From positions 1-24,013 of the forward strand of contig CAZTXD010000046.1 of the NCBI GenBank assembly GCA_964617995.1: a stretch of DNA of 24,013 nucleotides. Direction: 5' to 3'. Made by a program: the position numbers and the translations under genes. The number at the start of each line of letters is the position of its first letter. Position 1 is the first letter of the stretch. This document shows positions 14,737 through 21,706 of the stretch, piece after piece. The stretch is from CAZTXD01 sp964617995 (lineage in GTDB: Bacteria > Actinomycetota > Acidimicrobiia > Spongiisociales > ZC4RG35). The notes below the pieces were generated by a model. The model saw only the letters and a list, made by a program, of their open reading frames with translations. It was not told the origin of the DNA and did no database searches.

Positions 14737-17342
14737 TGCGACGTCCGACGGTCATAAGACTGACGGTCTTCGCAGCCACCACGATGGCGGCATGGGGAAT
14801 CCTCACCTATGGGCTCGCGCAGGAGGATGTCCGCTCACTGGAGGTCAACGACATCGCCCTCCGCGATTACGAGGTGGTGGATCCCGGCCCGGTGCTGCAC
14901 TCGGAGAACTACGCCGCCGCTCAGCAGGCGGCGCGGGATTCGGTCGAGGCCGTGACGGTTCCCCGCCCTGAGATCGAGGACCAGGTGATCGACGGGATCG
15001 AACGCTTTTTCGCCGACATCGTCTCCGCCGTCACCCGCCAATTCGACACCCAGGAACCGGAACCGTCCGCCACCACCACGACGGAGAGCCCGACCGACAC
15101 CACCGTTCCCGAGGAGGAGACCACCCCCACCACCGAAGCCGAAGAGGAGGAGACCACCCCCACGACCGTCCCAACGACCACGATCCCACCGGGTGAGGTG
15201 CTCGTGCAGGGGTTCCTCTTCATAGATGCCGACGGAGACGGCGAGTTCGATTCGGAGCTACCGGAGGATGCCCTCGCGGGCGAGGTAGCCGATGTTCCCC
15301 TGCCCTCGCTGGCGGTGGCGATAGAGTCGTCGGTGAGGTCGGCTCGCACCGAGACCCAATCCGACGGGACGTTCACTGCCACCGTCACCGAAGGAGAGGT
15401 GACGGTCACCGTCGACGAGAACGACCCCGATTTCCCCGGTTTCGAGATCTCGACGGGGGAGCTCAGCCAGACCATGGAATGCGCTGCCGGAGCGACCTGT
15501 CAGGCTGACCCGGTCGGTTTCGATCCCGACATGCTCTCGGTTCAGGGAGTCGTGGAACTGATCGGACCCCGTACGCCCATCTCCGACGAGCACATTGCCG
15601 CCCTCGCCGCCCTCGCCCGCCAGGATGTGGTCCACACAGCCGCCGGCCGGCCATCTCGCATGGTGGTAGTGCAGCAGGCCGCCATCCAGACGGCTCAGAA
15701 CCTGTTCGGCCAGCGCATCTACGAGACCGGTGTGGAACAGGGCATCACCCTGGAGGAGGCCAGGATCCGGGCTACCGACAACCCGCCGCTGGTTTTCTAC
15801 AACGACACCGGTGAGCGCGATGAAGCCGCCGGACGAGCGGCGGGAGCGGTGGTAGCCAACTTCCTCCTCGCCAACTGGACGTTCGACGACGAGGCCACCG
15901 CCGCCCTGGCGAACGAGCGCGCCGAGGCGGTCGACCCGGATGACTTCATGGTCGACTTCGGAGAGGGCGAGCTGATCGCCAGCGAGGGGCAGCGACTCAC
16001 ACAGCTCCAGATCGACGCCATCAGCGAGACGGGAGGAGTGCGTGACCGGGTTCAGCAGGAAGGCGGCCTGCTGGCGGTTCTCTCGATCCTCTCGGGGGTG
16101 CTGGCCCTCTACCTGAACCGCTTCCGTCCCGAGTTCTGGGCCCGCCCCCGCATGGTGGCGCTCCTCGGGATCCTCATCGTGATGGCGGCTGGCGCGGTCA
16201 GGGGTACGGTGCTGCTGGCCGATTCCTCGAGCTGGTACGTCTTGCCGGCGGTCGCCTTCGGCCTCATGACGACGGTGCTGTTCGATTCCCGCATCGGGGT
16301 CCTCATGGCTCTGTCGATGGCCATCCTCACCGCCGTCGGAACCCGCGATCCGGGGATCACCGTGTATGCGCTGTTGGCGACGATGGCTCCGATCGGGTTC
16401 GTGTCCTCGGTCTCGACCCGCCGGGCCTTCCGCAACGCCGCCGTGTTCGCTGCTCTGGCGGCGGGCACCATAGCCGCCGCCACCTCGTGGTTCTTCCACA
16501 CGGGTCCCCAGGACGACATCCTCCTCACGGTCGGCCAATCGGTGATGTGGGCGTTCGGTGTCTCCCTGGCGGCGGCGTTGGTGGGCCTGGCCCTACTCCA
16601 GTTCTTCGAGTCGGCGTTCGACATCACCACCACGCTGGCTCTCCTCGATCTCACCGATCGGAACCACGCTGCCCTCCAGCTACTACAGGAAAAGGCCTTC
16701 GGCACCTTCAACCACTCCCTGATGGTGGGCACCCTGGCCGATGCCGCTGCCCGCGCCGTCGGCGCCGACCCGCTCCTCGCCAGGGCCTCCGCCTACTACC
16801 ACGACATCGGCAAGACCGAGAACCCCTTCATGTTCATCGAGAACCAGTTCGGGATCGCCAACCCCCACGACGACCTGGATCCCGTCGAGAGCGCCGAGAT
16901 CATCCGTCGCCACGTGACAGAGGGTGTGCGGCTTGCGAAGAAGTTCGACATCCCCTCGGAGGTTGCCGAAGCGATCGTCAGCCATCACGGGGACGGGATC
17001 ATGAGGTTCTTCTACGAGGACGCTCGCAAGACCGATCCCGACATCGACCCCAACCTGTTCCGTCATGTCGGGCACAAGCCCCGCACGATGGAGACCGCCA
17101 TCGTCATGCTGGCCGACTCCCTGGAGGCGTCGTGCCGGGCGGTCTTCCAGCAGGAGGAACCCACCCCCGACGCCATCGAGAAGGTCATGAACCGGGTGGT
17201 CGACGAGAAGGTCAACGATGGACAGCTTTCGGAGTCCCCGCTCACCCTCGCCCAGCTCACTCTGATGAGAAAGGCCTTCCTCAGCTCCCTGGTGGGGCAC
17301 TACCATCAACGCATCGTCTATCCGAACTTCCCAGGTAGCTGA
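14736..17342 (+). CDS. 7TM-HD family c-di-AMP phosphodiesterase (PgpH/YqfF-like) with inserted SdrD-B-like domain
   Basis: This is an 868-residue membrane protein. Layout: one N-terminal membrane helix (about 6-27); an extracytoplasmic 7TMR-HDED region split by a Thr/Glu/Pro-rich linker (about 107-153); a beta-rich segment (154-265) starting VLVQGFLFIDADGDGEFD; the rest of HDED (about 280-440); a bundle of hydrophobic helices (about 443-625); and the cytoplasmic HD domain (about 640-865). HD-domain metal residues include H660 (FNHS), H689-D690 (YYHDIGK), H750/H751 and probably D794. Listeria PgpH with this architecture hydrolyses c-di-AMP. The insert has the D-x-D-x-D-G-x-x-D calcium pattern (D164, D166, D168, D172) of SdrD-B/Cna-B-like domains and two cysteines (C249, C255). 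Its ATG overlaps the phoH stop. The core call is secure; the insert's function is inferred. Confidence 0.93.
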   Translation: MRRPTVIRLTVFAATTMAAWGILTYGLAQEDVRSLEVNDIALRDYEVVDPGPVLHSENYAAAQQAARDSVEAVTVPRPEIEDQVIDGIERFFADIVSAVTRQFDTQEPEPSATTTTESPTDTTVPEEETTPTTEAEEEETTPTTVPTTTIPPGEVLVQGFLFIDADGDGEFDSELPEDALAGEVADVPLPSLAVAIESSVRSARTETQSDGTFTATVTEGEVTVTVDENDPDFPGFEISTGELSQTMECAAGATCQADPVGFDPDMLSVQGVVELIGPRTPISDEHIAALAALARQDVVHTAAGRPSRMVVVQQAAIQTAQNLFGQRIYETGVEQGITLEEARIRATDNPPLVFYNDTGERDEAAGRAAGAVVANFLLANWTFDDEATAALANERAEAVDPDDFMVDFGEGELIASEGQRLTQLQIDAISETGGVRDRVQQEGGLLAVLSILSGVLALYLNRFRPEFWARPRMVALLGILIVMAAGAVRGTVLLADSSSWYVLPAVAFGLMTTVLFDSRIGVLMALSMAILTAVGTRDPGITVYALLATMAPIGFVSSVSTRRAFRNAAVFAALAAGTIAAATSWFFHTGPQDDILLTVGQSVMWAFGVSLAAALVGLALLQFFESAFDITTTLALLDLTDRNHAALQLLQEKAFGTFNHSLMVGTLADAAARAVGADPLLARASAYYHDIGKTENPFMFIENQFGIANPHDDLDPVESAEIIRRHVTEGVRLAKKFDIPSEVAEAIVSHHGDGIMRFFYEDARKTDPDIDPNLFRHVGHKPRTMETAIVMLADSLEASCRAVFQQEEPTPDAIEKVMNRVVDEKVNDGQLSESPLTLAQLTLMRKAFLSSLVGHYHQRIVYPNFPGS

Positions 17343-17380
17343 CCCCAAACATGGACGATCCTCCGAGTCGAAGACCGCGG

Positions 17381-17398
17381 GCCGGAACACCTTCCGGC
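17381..17398 (+). other. Hairpin in the gap before ybeY
   Basis: Perfect 7-bp arms GCCGGAA and TTCCGGC with loop CACC lie in the 85-bp gap between the 7TM-HD gene and ybeY. There is no T-tract. It may be a weak terminator, a processing site or an mRNA stabiliser at the boundary where a new leaderless ybeY transcript could begin. Confidence 0.4.
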
Positions 17399-17413
17399 AT
17401 CCCCGCCGCGACC

Positions 17414-17419
17414 CAACCT
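17414..17419 (+). promoter_or_regulatory. -10-like box positioned for leaderless ybeY
   Basis: CAACCT ends 8 nt before the ybeY GTG at 17428, the same geometry as TAACCT before dnaJ. It is weak because the first T is replaced by C. Confidence 0.25.
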
Positions 17420-17427
17420 GTCCGGCT

Positions 17428-17892
17428 GTGAACGTGTTCGTGGCCGACGAGCAGACCGAGGAAGTCGACGTGGCCGATCTTCGTCGTTTGACACGGCTCA
17501 CCCTGGAGATGGAAGGGTGCCCCGCCGACTCGGAAGTGTCGGTGATCCTGGTCGGGGACGTGGACATGACCGGCTACAACCAGCGCTTCTTGGAGCGGGC
17601 GGGGCCTACCGACGTGATCTCCCTGCCGATCGAGGACCTGTCCCCGGGTCGGCCGCCGGGGATGCTCCCCGACGGGCCGCCGCCGATGCTGGGCGATGTG
17701 ATCCTCGATCCGGCTCATATCCGCCGTCAGGCGACGGCCCTTGCTCGCGACTTCGACGAGGAGATGGCGATGTTTGTGGTTCACGGCCTCCTCCACCTGC
17801 TCGGCTACGACCATGAAGACGATGCCGACGCGGGGAGGATGGAAGAGAGGGAAGCGCGGATACTCGAGGCGGCTGGTCGGTCACCACGATGA
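17428..17892 (+). CDS. ybeY: Endoribonuclease YbeY
   Basis: This 154-residue zinc-dependent endoribonuclease matures the 16S rRNA 3' end and takes part in ribosome quality control. The catalytic signature HGLLHLLGYDH (H-x3-H-x5-H) is intact near residues 118-128. Upstream are the family's SVILVGDVDMTGYN and GPTDVISLPIED segments and the LGDVILDP strand. The length is standard. The GTG at 17428 gives the expected NVFVADEQ start. The 3' end overlaps the CBS-protein gene by ATGA. The phoH, ybeY, CorC-like and era neighbourhood is broadly conserved. Confidence 0.95.
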   Translation: MNVFVADEQTEEVDVADLRRLTRLTLEMEGCPADSEVSVILVGDVDMTGYNQRFLERAGPTDVISLPIEDLSPGRPPGMLPDGPPPMLGDVILDPAHIRRQATALARDFDEEMAMFVVHGLLHLLGYDHEDDADAGRMEEREARILEAAGRSPR

Positions 17893-19055
17893 GCATGCTT
17901 CTAGCCGTCCTGGCGCTGGTGGCCCTCGGTCTGGGTGGTTGGCTGCGGGCCGCCGGGGCGGCCATCTCCCAGATTCCCCGGGCGGACGCCCACCACGACG
18001 CCGCCGATGGCATGGCCGGCGCCCGGGCAGTAGCGCTGCTCCTCGACGATCGGCCTCGTATATACCCGGCGGTGGGGATGGTGGGCAGCGCCCTGCTGGT
18101 GGTTGCGGTTGCCCTGGCGGCGCTCGCCGCCGAGAGGAGATGGCCGGTGTGGGGGGTGGCGGTCGTGGTGCTCGTGGTGATCGGGTTGGGGGACGTCCTG
18201 CCCCGACTGGCAGGGCGATGGCGGCCCCGTTCGGTGGCGTATCGCTCGGCGCCTCTCCTGGTGGCATCTGTCCGCCTGGGAGGTTGGGCCGCCGAGCCGG
18301 CCCTGGATGAGAACGGGAACGGGAACGGGGAAGAGGGCGAGAGCGAAGACGACGAGGACGAGCTGGCCCTCATCACATCGGTGCTCCGGTTCTCCGAGAC
18401 CATCGTCCGGGAGGTCATGGCCCCACGCCTGGACATGGTCACCGTCGACGCCGATGCCAATCCCCATGAGGTGGCGGCTGCGTCGGTCGAGCACGGATAT
18501 TCCCGGTTTCCCGTGACCGAGGGCGAGGACATCATCGGATTGCTGCTCGTCAAGGATCTCTTGCCCGGACTCACCGGTGACGGTGAGGCGACCACGGCCC
18601 GTTCGGTGATGCGACCGGCCGTCTTCGTCCCCGAGGTGAAACAGATACACGACCTGCTGACCGAGATGCGGGCCAACAAGACACATATGGCGATAGTCGT
18701 GGACGAGTTCGGGGAGATCGCCGGCCTGGTCACCATCGAGGACATACTCGAAGAGCTGGTGGGGGAGATCGCCGACGAGACCGACGACGACGAGATCCTC
18801 GTGGAGGCGGTGGGCGACGGTGTCTGGAAGGTCGATGCCCGGCTGTCGGTCGAGGGCCTGGGGCAGCTGCTTGGGGCGGAGCTGCCCGACGGTGACTGGG
18901 ACACCGTGGCGGGTCTCGTCCTGGGACTGGCCGAGCGTGTCCCCGAGGAGGAAGAGAGCTTCGACATCGACTCGGCTTCCTTGTCGGTAGCCCGCATGCA
19001 GGGCCGCCGTGTAGCGGAGGTGATCGTCACAGCCGGCCGAGGCTTACAGGGATGA
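17889..19055 (+). CDS. CNNM/CorC-type membrane protein with CBS domains (hemolysin-like)
   Basis: This 388-residue protein has a compact N-terminal membrane part with about three hydrophobic helices (2-20, 60-80, 86-105), shorter than a usual DUF21/CNNM domain. An acidic Asn-Gly/Glu linker (about 138-160) follows. The cytoplasmic CBS pair begins VREVMAPRLDMVTVD (173-187) and includes YSRFPVTEGEDIIGLLLVKDLL, HMAIVVDEFGEIAGLVTIEDILEELVGEI (266-294). The C-terminal CorC/HlyC transporter-associated domain ends the protein (about 302-384). Relatives act in magnesium/cobalt export or homeostasis. The linker is encoded by three tandem GAACGG units (18311-18328). The start overlaps ybeY by ATGA, and the stop overlaps era by ATGA. 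The annotation as hemolysin is historical. Confidence 0.9.
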   Translation: MSMLLAVLALVALGLGGWLRAAGAAISQIPRADAHHDAADGMAGARAVALLLDDRPRIYPAVGMVGSALLVVAVALAALAAERRWPVWGVAVVVLVVIGLGDVLPRLAGRWRPRSVAYRSAPLLVASVRLGGWAAEPALDENGNGNGEEGESEDDEDELALITSVLRFSETIVREVMAPRLDMVTVDADANPHEVAAASVEHGYSRFPVTEGEDIIGLLLVKDLLPGLTGDGEATTARSVMRPAVFVPEVKQIHDLLTEMRANKTHMAIVVDEFGEIAGLVTIEDILEELVGEIADETDDDEILVEAVGDGVWKVDARLSVEGLGQLLGAELPDGDWDTVAGLVLGLAERVPEEEESFDIDSASLSVARMQGRRVAEVIVTAGRGLQG

Positions 19056-19948
19056 GATCCGGTTTCGTGGCCGTGGTAGGCCGACCCAACGTCGGGAAGT
19101 CGACGCTGGTCAACCGGCTGGTCGGTCACAAGGTGTCGATAACCTCGTCACGACCCCAGACCACCAGGTCGACCATCCGGGGGGTCCTCACCAGGATCGT
19201 CGAAGGGGATCCGGAATGGCAGATGGTGCTGGTGGACACACCCGGCCTGCATCGCCCGCGCACCGAGCTCGGGTCCCGGCTCAACCGGCGTGTTCTCTCC
19301 TCGCTGGAGGAGGCGGACGCGGTCCTCATGGTGATCGACGCCACCGGCCCGATAGGTCCCGGCGACCGCCTGGTAGCCGAGAGGGCCGGGCAGTCGGGAT
19401 CCCCGGTGGTGGTGGGGGTCAACAAGGTGGATGCCGCCGGCAGGGGAGAGGTCGTCAGCCAGCTCGCCGTCGCCGGTGAGTGGGGCTTCGGAGCCTATGT
19501 GCCGGTGTCGGCGCAGGAGGGAGACGGAATCGACGACCTGGTGGGGGAGCTCTCGCTCCTGCTTCCCGAGGGCCCGCTCTACTTTCCTCCCGACCAGTGG
19601 AGCGACCAGCCGGAGTCCCTCGTCATCGCCGAGTTGATCCGTGAGAAGTTCCTCGAGCGCCTCCGCGACGAGCTGCCTCACTCGCTGATGGTTCGGGTGG
19701 AGGACATCGACGAGCGGGAGGACGGGTTGGTCACGATCGAGGCCGAGGTGATCGTCGAGCGAAAGAGCCAGCGGGGAATCGTGATAGGCAAGGGCGGGTC
19801 TCTCCTGAAGGTGGCGGGATCGGAAGCGCGGGCCGAGCTGGAGGCGCTGCTCGGAGCGCCCGTGAACCTCCAGCTGCAGGTCGAGGTGGAGAAGGACTGG
19901 CAGCGCAGGCCGGTGCTGCTCGACCGTCTGGGCTTCCAGGAAACCTGA
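19052..19948 (+). CDS. era: Ribosome assembly GTPase Era
   Basis: This 298-residue GTPase assists 30S maturation by binding the 3' end of 16S rRNA. The G domain has GRPNVGKS (10-17), the switch region SSRPQTTRSTIRG, DTPGLH (62-67) and NKVD (124-127). A C-terminal KH domain shows the SQRGIVIGKGGSLLK segment (about 233-250) and the typical ending VNLQLQVEVEKDW. The ATG overlaps the preceding CBS-protein stop through ATGA. Together with YbeY, RsmE, LepA and S20 in the same stretch, it marks a ribosome-biogenesis-rich neighbourhood. Confidence 0.97.
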   Translation: MRSGFVAVVGRPNVGKSTLVNRLVGHKVSITSSRPQTTRSTIRGVLTRIVEGDPEWQMVLVDTPGLHRPRTELGSRLNRRVLSSLEEADAVLMVIDATGPIGPGDRLVAERAGQSGSPVVVGVNKVDAAGRGEVVSQLAVAGEWGFGAYVPVSAQEGDGIDDLVGELSLLLPEGPLYFPPDQWSDQPESLVIAELIREKFLERLRDELPHSLMVRVEDIDEREDGLVTIEAEVIVERKSQRGIVIGKGGSLLKVAGSEARAELEALLGAPVNLQLQVEVEKDWQRRPVLLDRLGFQET

Positions 19949-19955
19949 GGTCGCC

Positions 19956-19961
19956 TAGTCT
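19956..19961 (+). promoter_or_regulatory. TANNNT box positioned for a leaderless SirB1-type gene
   Basis: TAGTCT ends 7 nt before the GTG at 19969, in the 20-bp gap after era. There is no ribosome binding site, so a separate leaderless transcript is plausible in addition to read-through from era. Confidence 0.4.
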
Positions 19962-19968
19962 GAGCGAC

Positions 19969-20583
19969 GTGAGCACGGTCGCTGCCGCCGTCCGGATCGC
20001 CGATCTCGCAGCCGCCGACAGGCTGGCCGAGGCAAACCTGGCCCTGGCCGGTTTCGTTCGCCCCGAGGTAGACACGGTCTCGGTGATGGATCGCATCGAC
20101 GACCTGGCGGCTCGTGTCGAGGGTTCCACCCATCTCGCTCTGAGGCGGGTCATCTCCATCGCCGAGGGCATCGGCGGCAACGTCGACGATTATCACGCCC
20201 CTGCCAATCACTATCTGGATACGGTGCTCGCCACCCGGCGCGGTATCCCCCTGTCACTCTCGGTGCTCTGGATCGAGGTCGGGAGGAGAGCCGGGATCGA
20301 GATGGACGGCGTGGGGATGCCCGGCCACTTCCTCGTCTACGCCGGCGGTCAACTCGTCGACCCGTTCCATTACGGAGAAGCGATCGGATTCGACGAGGCC
20401 GCCGGTCTCGTGGCCGAGGCCCTGGGCGGCAAGCCCCGCGCCGACAGGAGCTGGTTCCGGCCGGTGGGCTCGGTGCAGATCGTCCGCCGGATGCTCCTCA
20501 ATCTGGAGCGCCTTTACGTCGACCGGGCCGAGTCGCACAACCTGGAATGGGTGGCGGCGTGCCTCGAGGTGCTGCCGTCGTAG
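19969..20583 (+). CDS. SirB1-type transglutaminase-like protein
   Basis: This 204-residue protein matches the SirB1/Transglut_core2 family: GNVDDYHAPANHYLDTVLATRRGIPLSLSVLWIEV (about 65-99; shown here only as the recognisable block), then GVGMPGHFLVYAGGQLVDPFHYG. An FRPVGSVQIVRRMLLNLERLYV segment near the end resembles the family's C-terminal TPR-like entry, but the protein stops soon after; SirB1 proteins are usually about 260-280 residues. The only cysteine lies close to the C-terminus, so a classical transglutaminase Cys-His-Asp triad is not evident. The molecular function of the family is not established. The gene follows era by 20 bp and converges on the dehydratase gene. Confidence 0.82.
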   Translation: MSTVAAAVRIADLAAADRLAEANLALAGFVRPEVDTVSVMDRIDDLAARVEGSTHLALRRVISIAEGIGGNVDDYHAPANHYLDTVLATRRGIPLSLSVLWIEVGRRAGIEMDGVGMPGHFLVYAGGQLVDPFHYGEAIGFDEAAGLVAEALGGKPRADRSWFRPVGSVQIVRRMLLNLERLYVDRAESHNLEWVAACLEVLPS

Positions 20584-20624
20584 CGGGCCCCGAGGTGTTG
20601 GAACAGACCAGCCCGGGCTGAGCG

Positions 20625-20906
20625 CTAGCCGAGAAGGCCGTCGACCTGTGCGGCCAGTTCGGTGTCCTTGGCCGTGAGCCCGCCCTCGGAGTGGGTGGAG
20701 AGCCGCAGCCTGACCTCGTTCCAGCGTATGTCGATGTCGGGGTGGTGAAATGCTTTCTCGGCCAGCAATCCCACCGAGGTGACGAATCCCATCGCCTCCA
20801 CGAAGTCGTCGAAGGCGAACGTGCGCACGATGGCATCGCCCTCCTGTACCCATTCGGGGTTCTGGTTCAGGAAGGTATGCAACTGATCGTCATCAAGCAG
20901 AGCCAT
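20625..20906 (-). CDS. Pterin-4a-carbinolamine dehydratase (PCD/PhhB family)
   Basis: This 93-residue enzyme dehydrates 4a-hydroxytetrahydrobiopterin, recycling the pterin cofactor of aromatic amino acid hydroxylases. Some bacterial homologues are thought to act on other pterins. The PCD motif is complete: E-K-A-F-HHP-DIDIRW, then the RLSTH strand and GGLTAKD near the C-terminus. The length matches the family. The ATG at 20906-20904 gives the canonical ALLDDDQLHTFL start; a longer frame from 21059 would run through the divergent gene. Only 17 bp separate it from the divergent DinB-family start, leaving no room for a ribosome binding site, so its mRNA is probably leaderless. No aromatic hydroxylase gene is in the window. 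Confidence 0.93.
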   Translation of the reverse strand: MALLDDDQLHTFLNQNPEWVQEGDAIVRTFAFDDFVEAMGFVTSVGLLAEKAFHHPDIDIRWNEVRLRLSTHSEGGLTAKDTELAAQVDGLLG

Positions 20907-20923
20907 GGCCCCATACTGGCACG
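20907..20923. promoter_or_regulatory. Shared bidirectional promoter with overlapping -10 boxes
   Basis: The whole divergent gap is 17 bp. Plus strand: CATACT (20912-20917) ends 6 nt before the ATG at 20924. Minus strand: CAGTAT (20918-20913) ends 6 nt before the ATG at 20906. The two hexamers overlap by five bases, and the two start codons are exactly 18 bp apart. Both messages would be leaderless. The boxes are seen; activity is inferred. Confidence 0.5.
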
Positions 20924-21421
20924 ATGCCGGAGGCAAAGCCCCAGGATCCCGCCCAGGACACACCCGAGAGGGAGATGCTGCTCGACTTCCTCGACTTCTA
21001 TCGATCGGTGATGATCCGCAAGGTGGAGGGGGTGGATGACGTCGGCCTGCGGATGTCACCGGTAGGGTCGGGAACCAGCCTGGGAGGCCTGATCAAGCAC
21101 CTCGCCCACGTGGAGAGGTGGTGGTTCCAGGCGTTCTTCGATTCCCGGGAGGTGGAGTTCCCCTGGAGCGACAACGATCCGGACGCCGACTTCATGGTGG
21201 AAGACGACGACACGGCCGATAGCCTCATCGGCCTATACCGGCGCGCATGCGAGGAGTCCCGACGGATAGCCGCCGACTCCGAACTCAACCGGAAGGTGCC
21301 GGGGAGGCGAGGAGACGTGAGCCTGCGCTGGATCCTCGTTCACATGATCGAGGAGACGGCCCGCCATGCTGGACACGCCGACATCATCCGGGAGATGATC
21401 GACGGCTCTGTGGGTGACTGA
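20924..21421 (+). CDS. DinB/DUF664 family protein
   Basis: This 165-residue protein belongs to the DinB-like four-helix superfamily, DUF664 branch. Helix 1 carries EREMLLDFLDFYRSVMIRKVEGV, and helix 2 LGGLIKHLAHVERWWF with H59 and H62. The last helix carries HMIEETARHAGHAD (H140, H148, H151). These histidines are the likely metal ligands. Actinobacterial relatives are often thiol (mycothiol)-dependent transferases or hydrolases, but the substrate here is unknown. The ATG at 20924 has no upstream room for a ribosome binding site and is probably leaderless. The stop at 21419-21421 is followed by a low-coding region with an HNH gene remnant. Confidence 0.88.
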   Translation: MPEAKPQDPAQDTPEREMLLDFLDFYRSVMIRKVEGVDDVGLRMSPVGSGTSLGGLIKHLAHVERWWFQAFFDSREVEFPWSDNDPDADFMVEDDDTADSLIGLYRRACEESRRIAADSELNRKVPGRRGDVSLRWILVHMIEETARHAGHADIIREMIDGSVGD

Positions 21422-21457
21422 GGATATCGAACGGCTGCTGGTGGGAGGAGTCTCGTT

Positions 21458-21590
21458 TCAGGGTGGGGCGTTGGGGAGGGTGGTGTGGTCGGGTCGGGTG
21501 TAGGTGGGTTGGTGGGCGGTGCCGGTGAGTTTCCATGCTGTTCGGTGTATGAGGGTGTGGTGATGACGACACAGGAGTGAACTTCCCCCG
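21458..21590 (-). pseudogene. C-terminal remnant of a DUF222/HNH (13E12-type) endonuclease gene
   Basis: Reading the minus strand toward 21458, one frame encodes TGGSSLLCRHHHTLIHR followed by TAWKLTGTAHQPTYTRPD and LPNAPP, then a TGA stop. This matches the very end of actinobacterial DUF222-HNH proteins (the LLCRHHHxLIH zinc/HNH motif and the W-x-L-TG tail). The long DUF222 domain and the first half of the HNH motif (HxxxWxxGG) are missing: upstream codons (VQTVRE and earlier) do not resemble the family. The left edge of the remnant is therefore near 21590. It looks like the decayed relic of a multi-copy family common in actinobacteria. The rest of 21422-21706 holds only the two hairpins listed below. 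Confidence 0.65.
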
Positions 21591-21655
21591 GTTTCCCGGA
21601 CTGTTTGGACGTGTGTTCGCTCATACCCGTGAACGTACAAGACCCCTATGACACT

Positions 21656-21682
21656 GTCGAGAGGGTCGACTCACCCCTCGAC
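21656..21682. terminator. Hairpin between HNH remnant and AhpD-like gene
   Basis: GTCGAGAGGGT (21656-21666) pairs with ACCCCTCGAC (21673-21682), leaving one bulged base and a 6-nt loop. There is no T-tract on either side. It lies 25-50 bp beyond the stop of the minus-strand gene, behind a first hairpin, and could be a second terminator stem or a relic of the HNH element boundary. Confidence 0.4.
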
Positions 21683-21684
21683 CT

Positions 21685-21701
21685 CGGTGGCGGAGCCACC
21701 G
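21685..21701 (-). terminator. Hairpin terminator of the AhpD-like gene
   Basis: A perfect 7-bp stem CGGTGGC/GCCACCG with a 3-nt loop begins 5 nt after the minus-strand stop codon. GC-rich stems without a U-tract are usual terminators in high-GC actinobacteria. Confidence 0.5.
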
Positions 21702-21706
21702 CCAGT

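Noticed and set aside
15061..15185. Repetitive ACC/GAG-rich stretch looked like a tandem DNA repeat or CRISPR-like tract
   Set aside because: It is coding: the Thr/Glu/Pro stalk of the 7TM-HD protein, with no regular repeat-spacer pattern.
17606..19129. 507-codon antisense frame across ybeY and the CBS gene
   Set aside because: Ser/Thr/Arg-rich low-complexity translation typical of a shadow frame over well-supported genes.
20609..20620. CAGCCCGGGCTG palindrome between the convergent SirB1-type and dehydratase genes
   Set aside because: It is too short and leaves too small a loop for a convincing terminator; palindromes of this size are frequent at this GC content.
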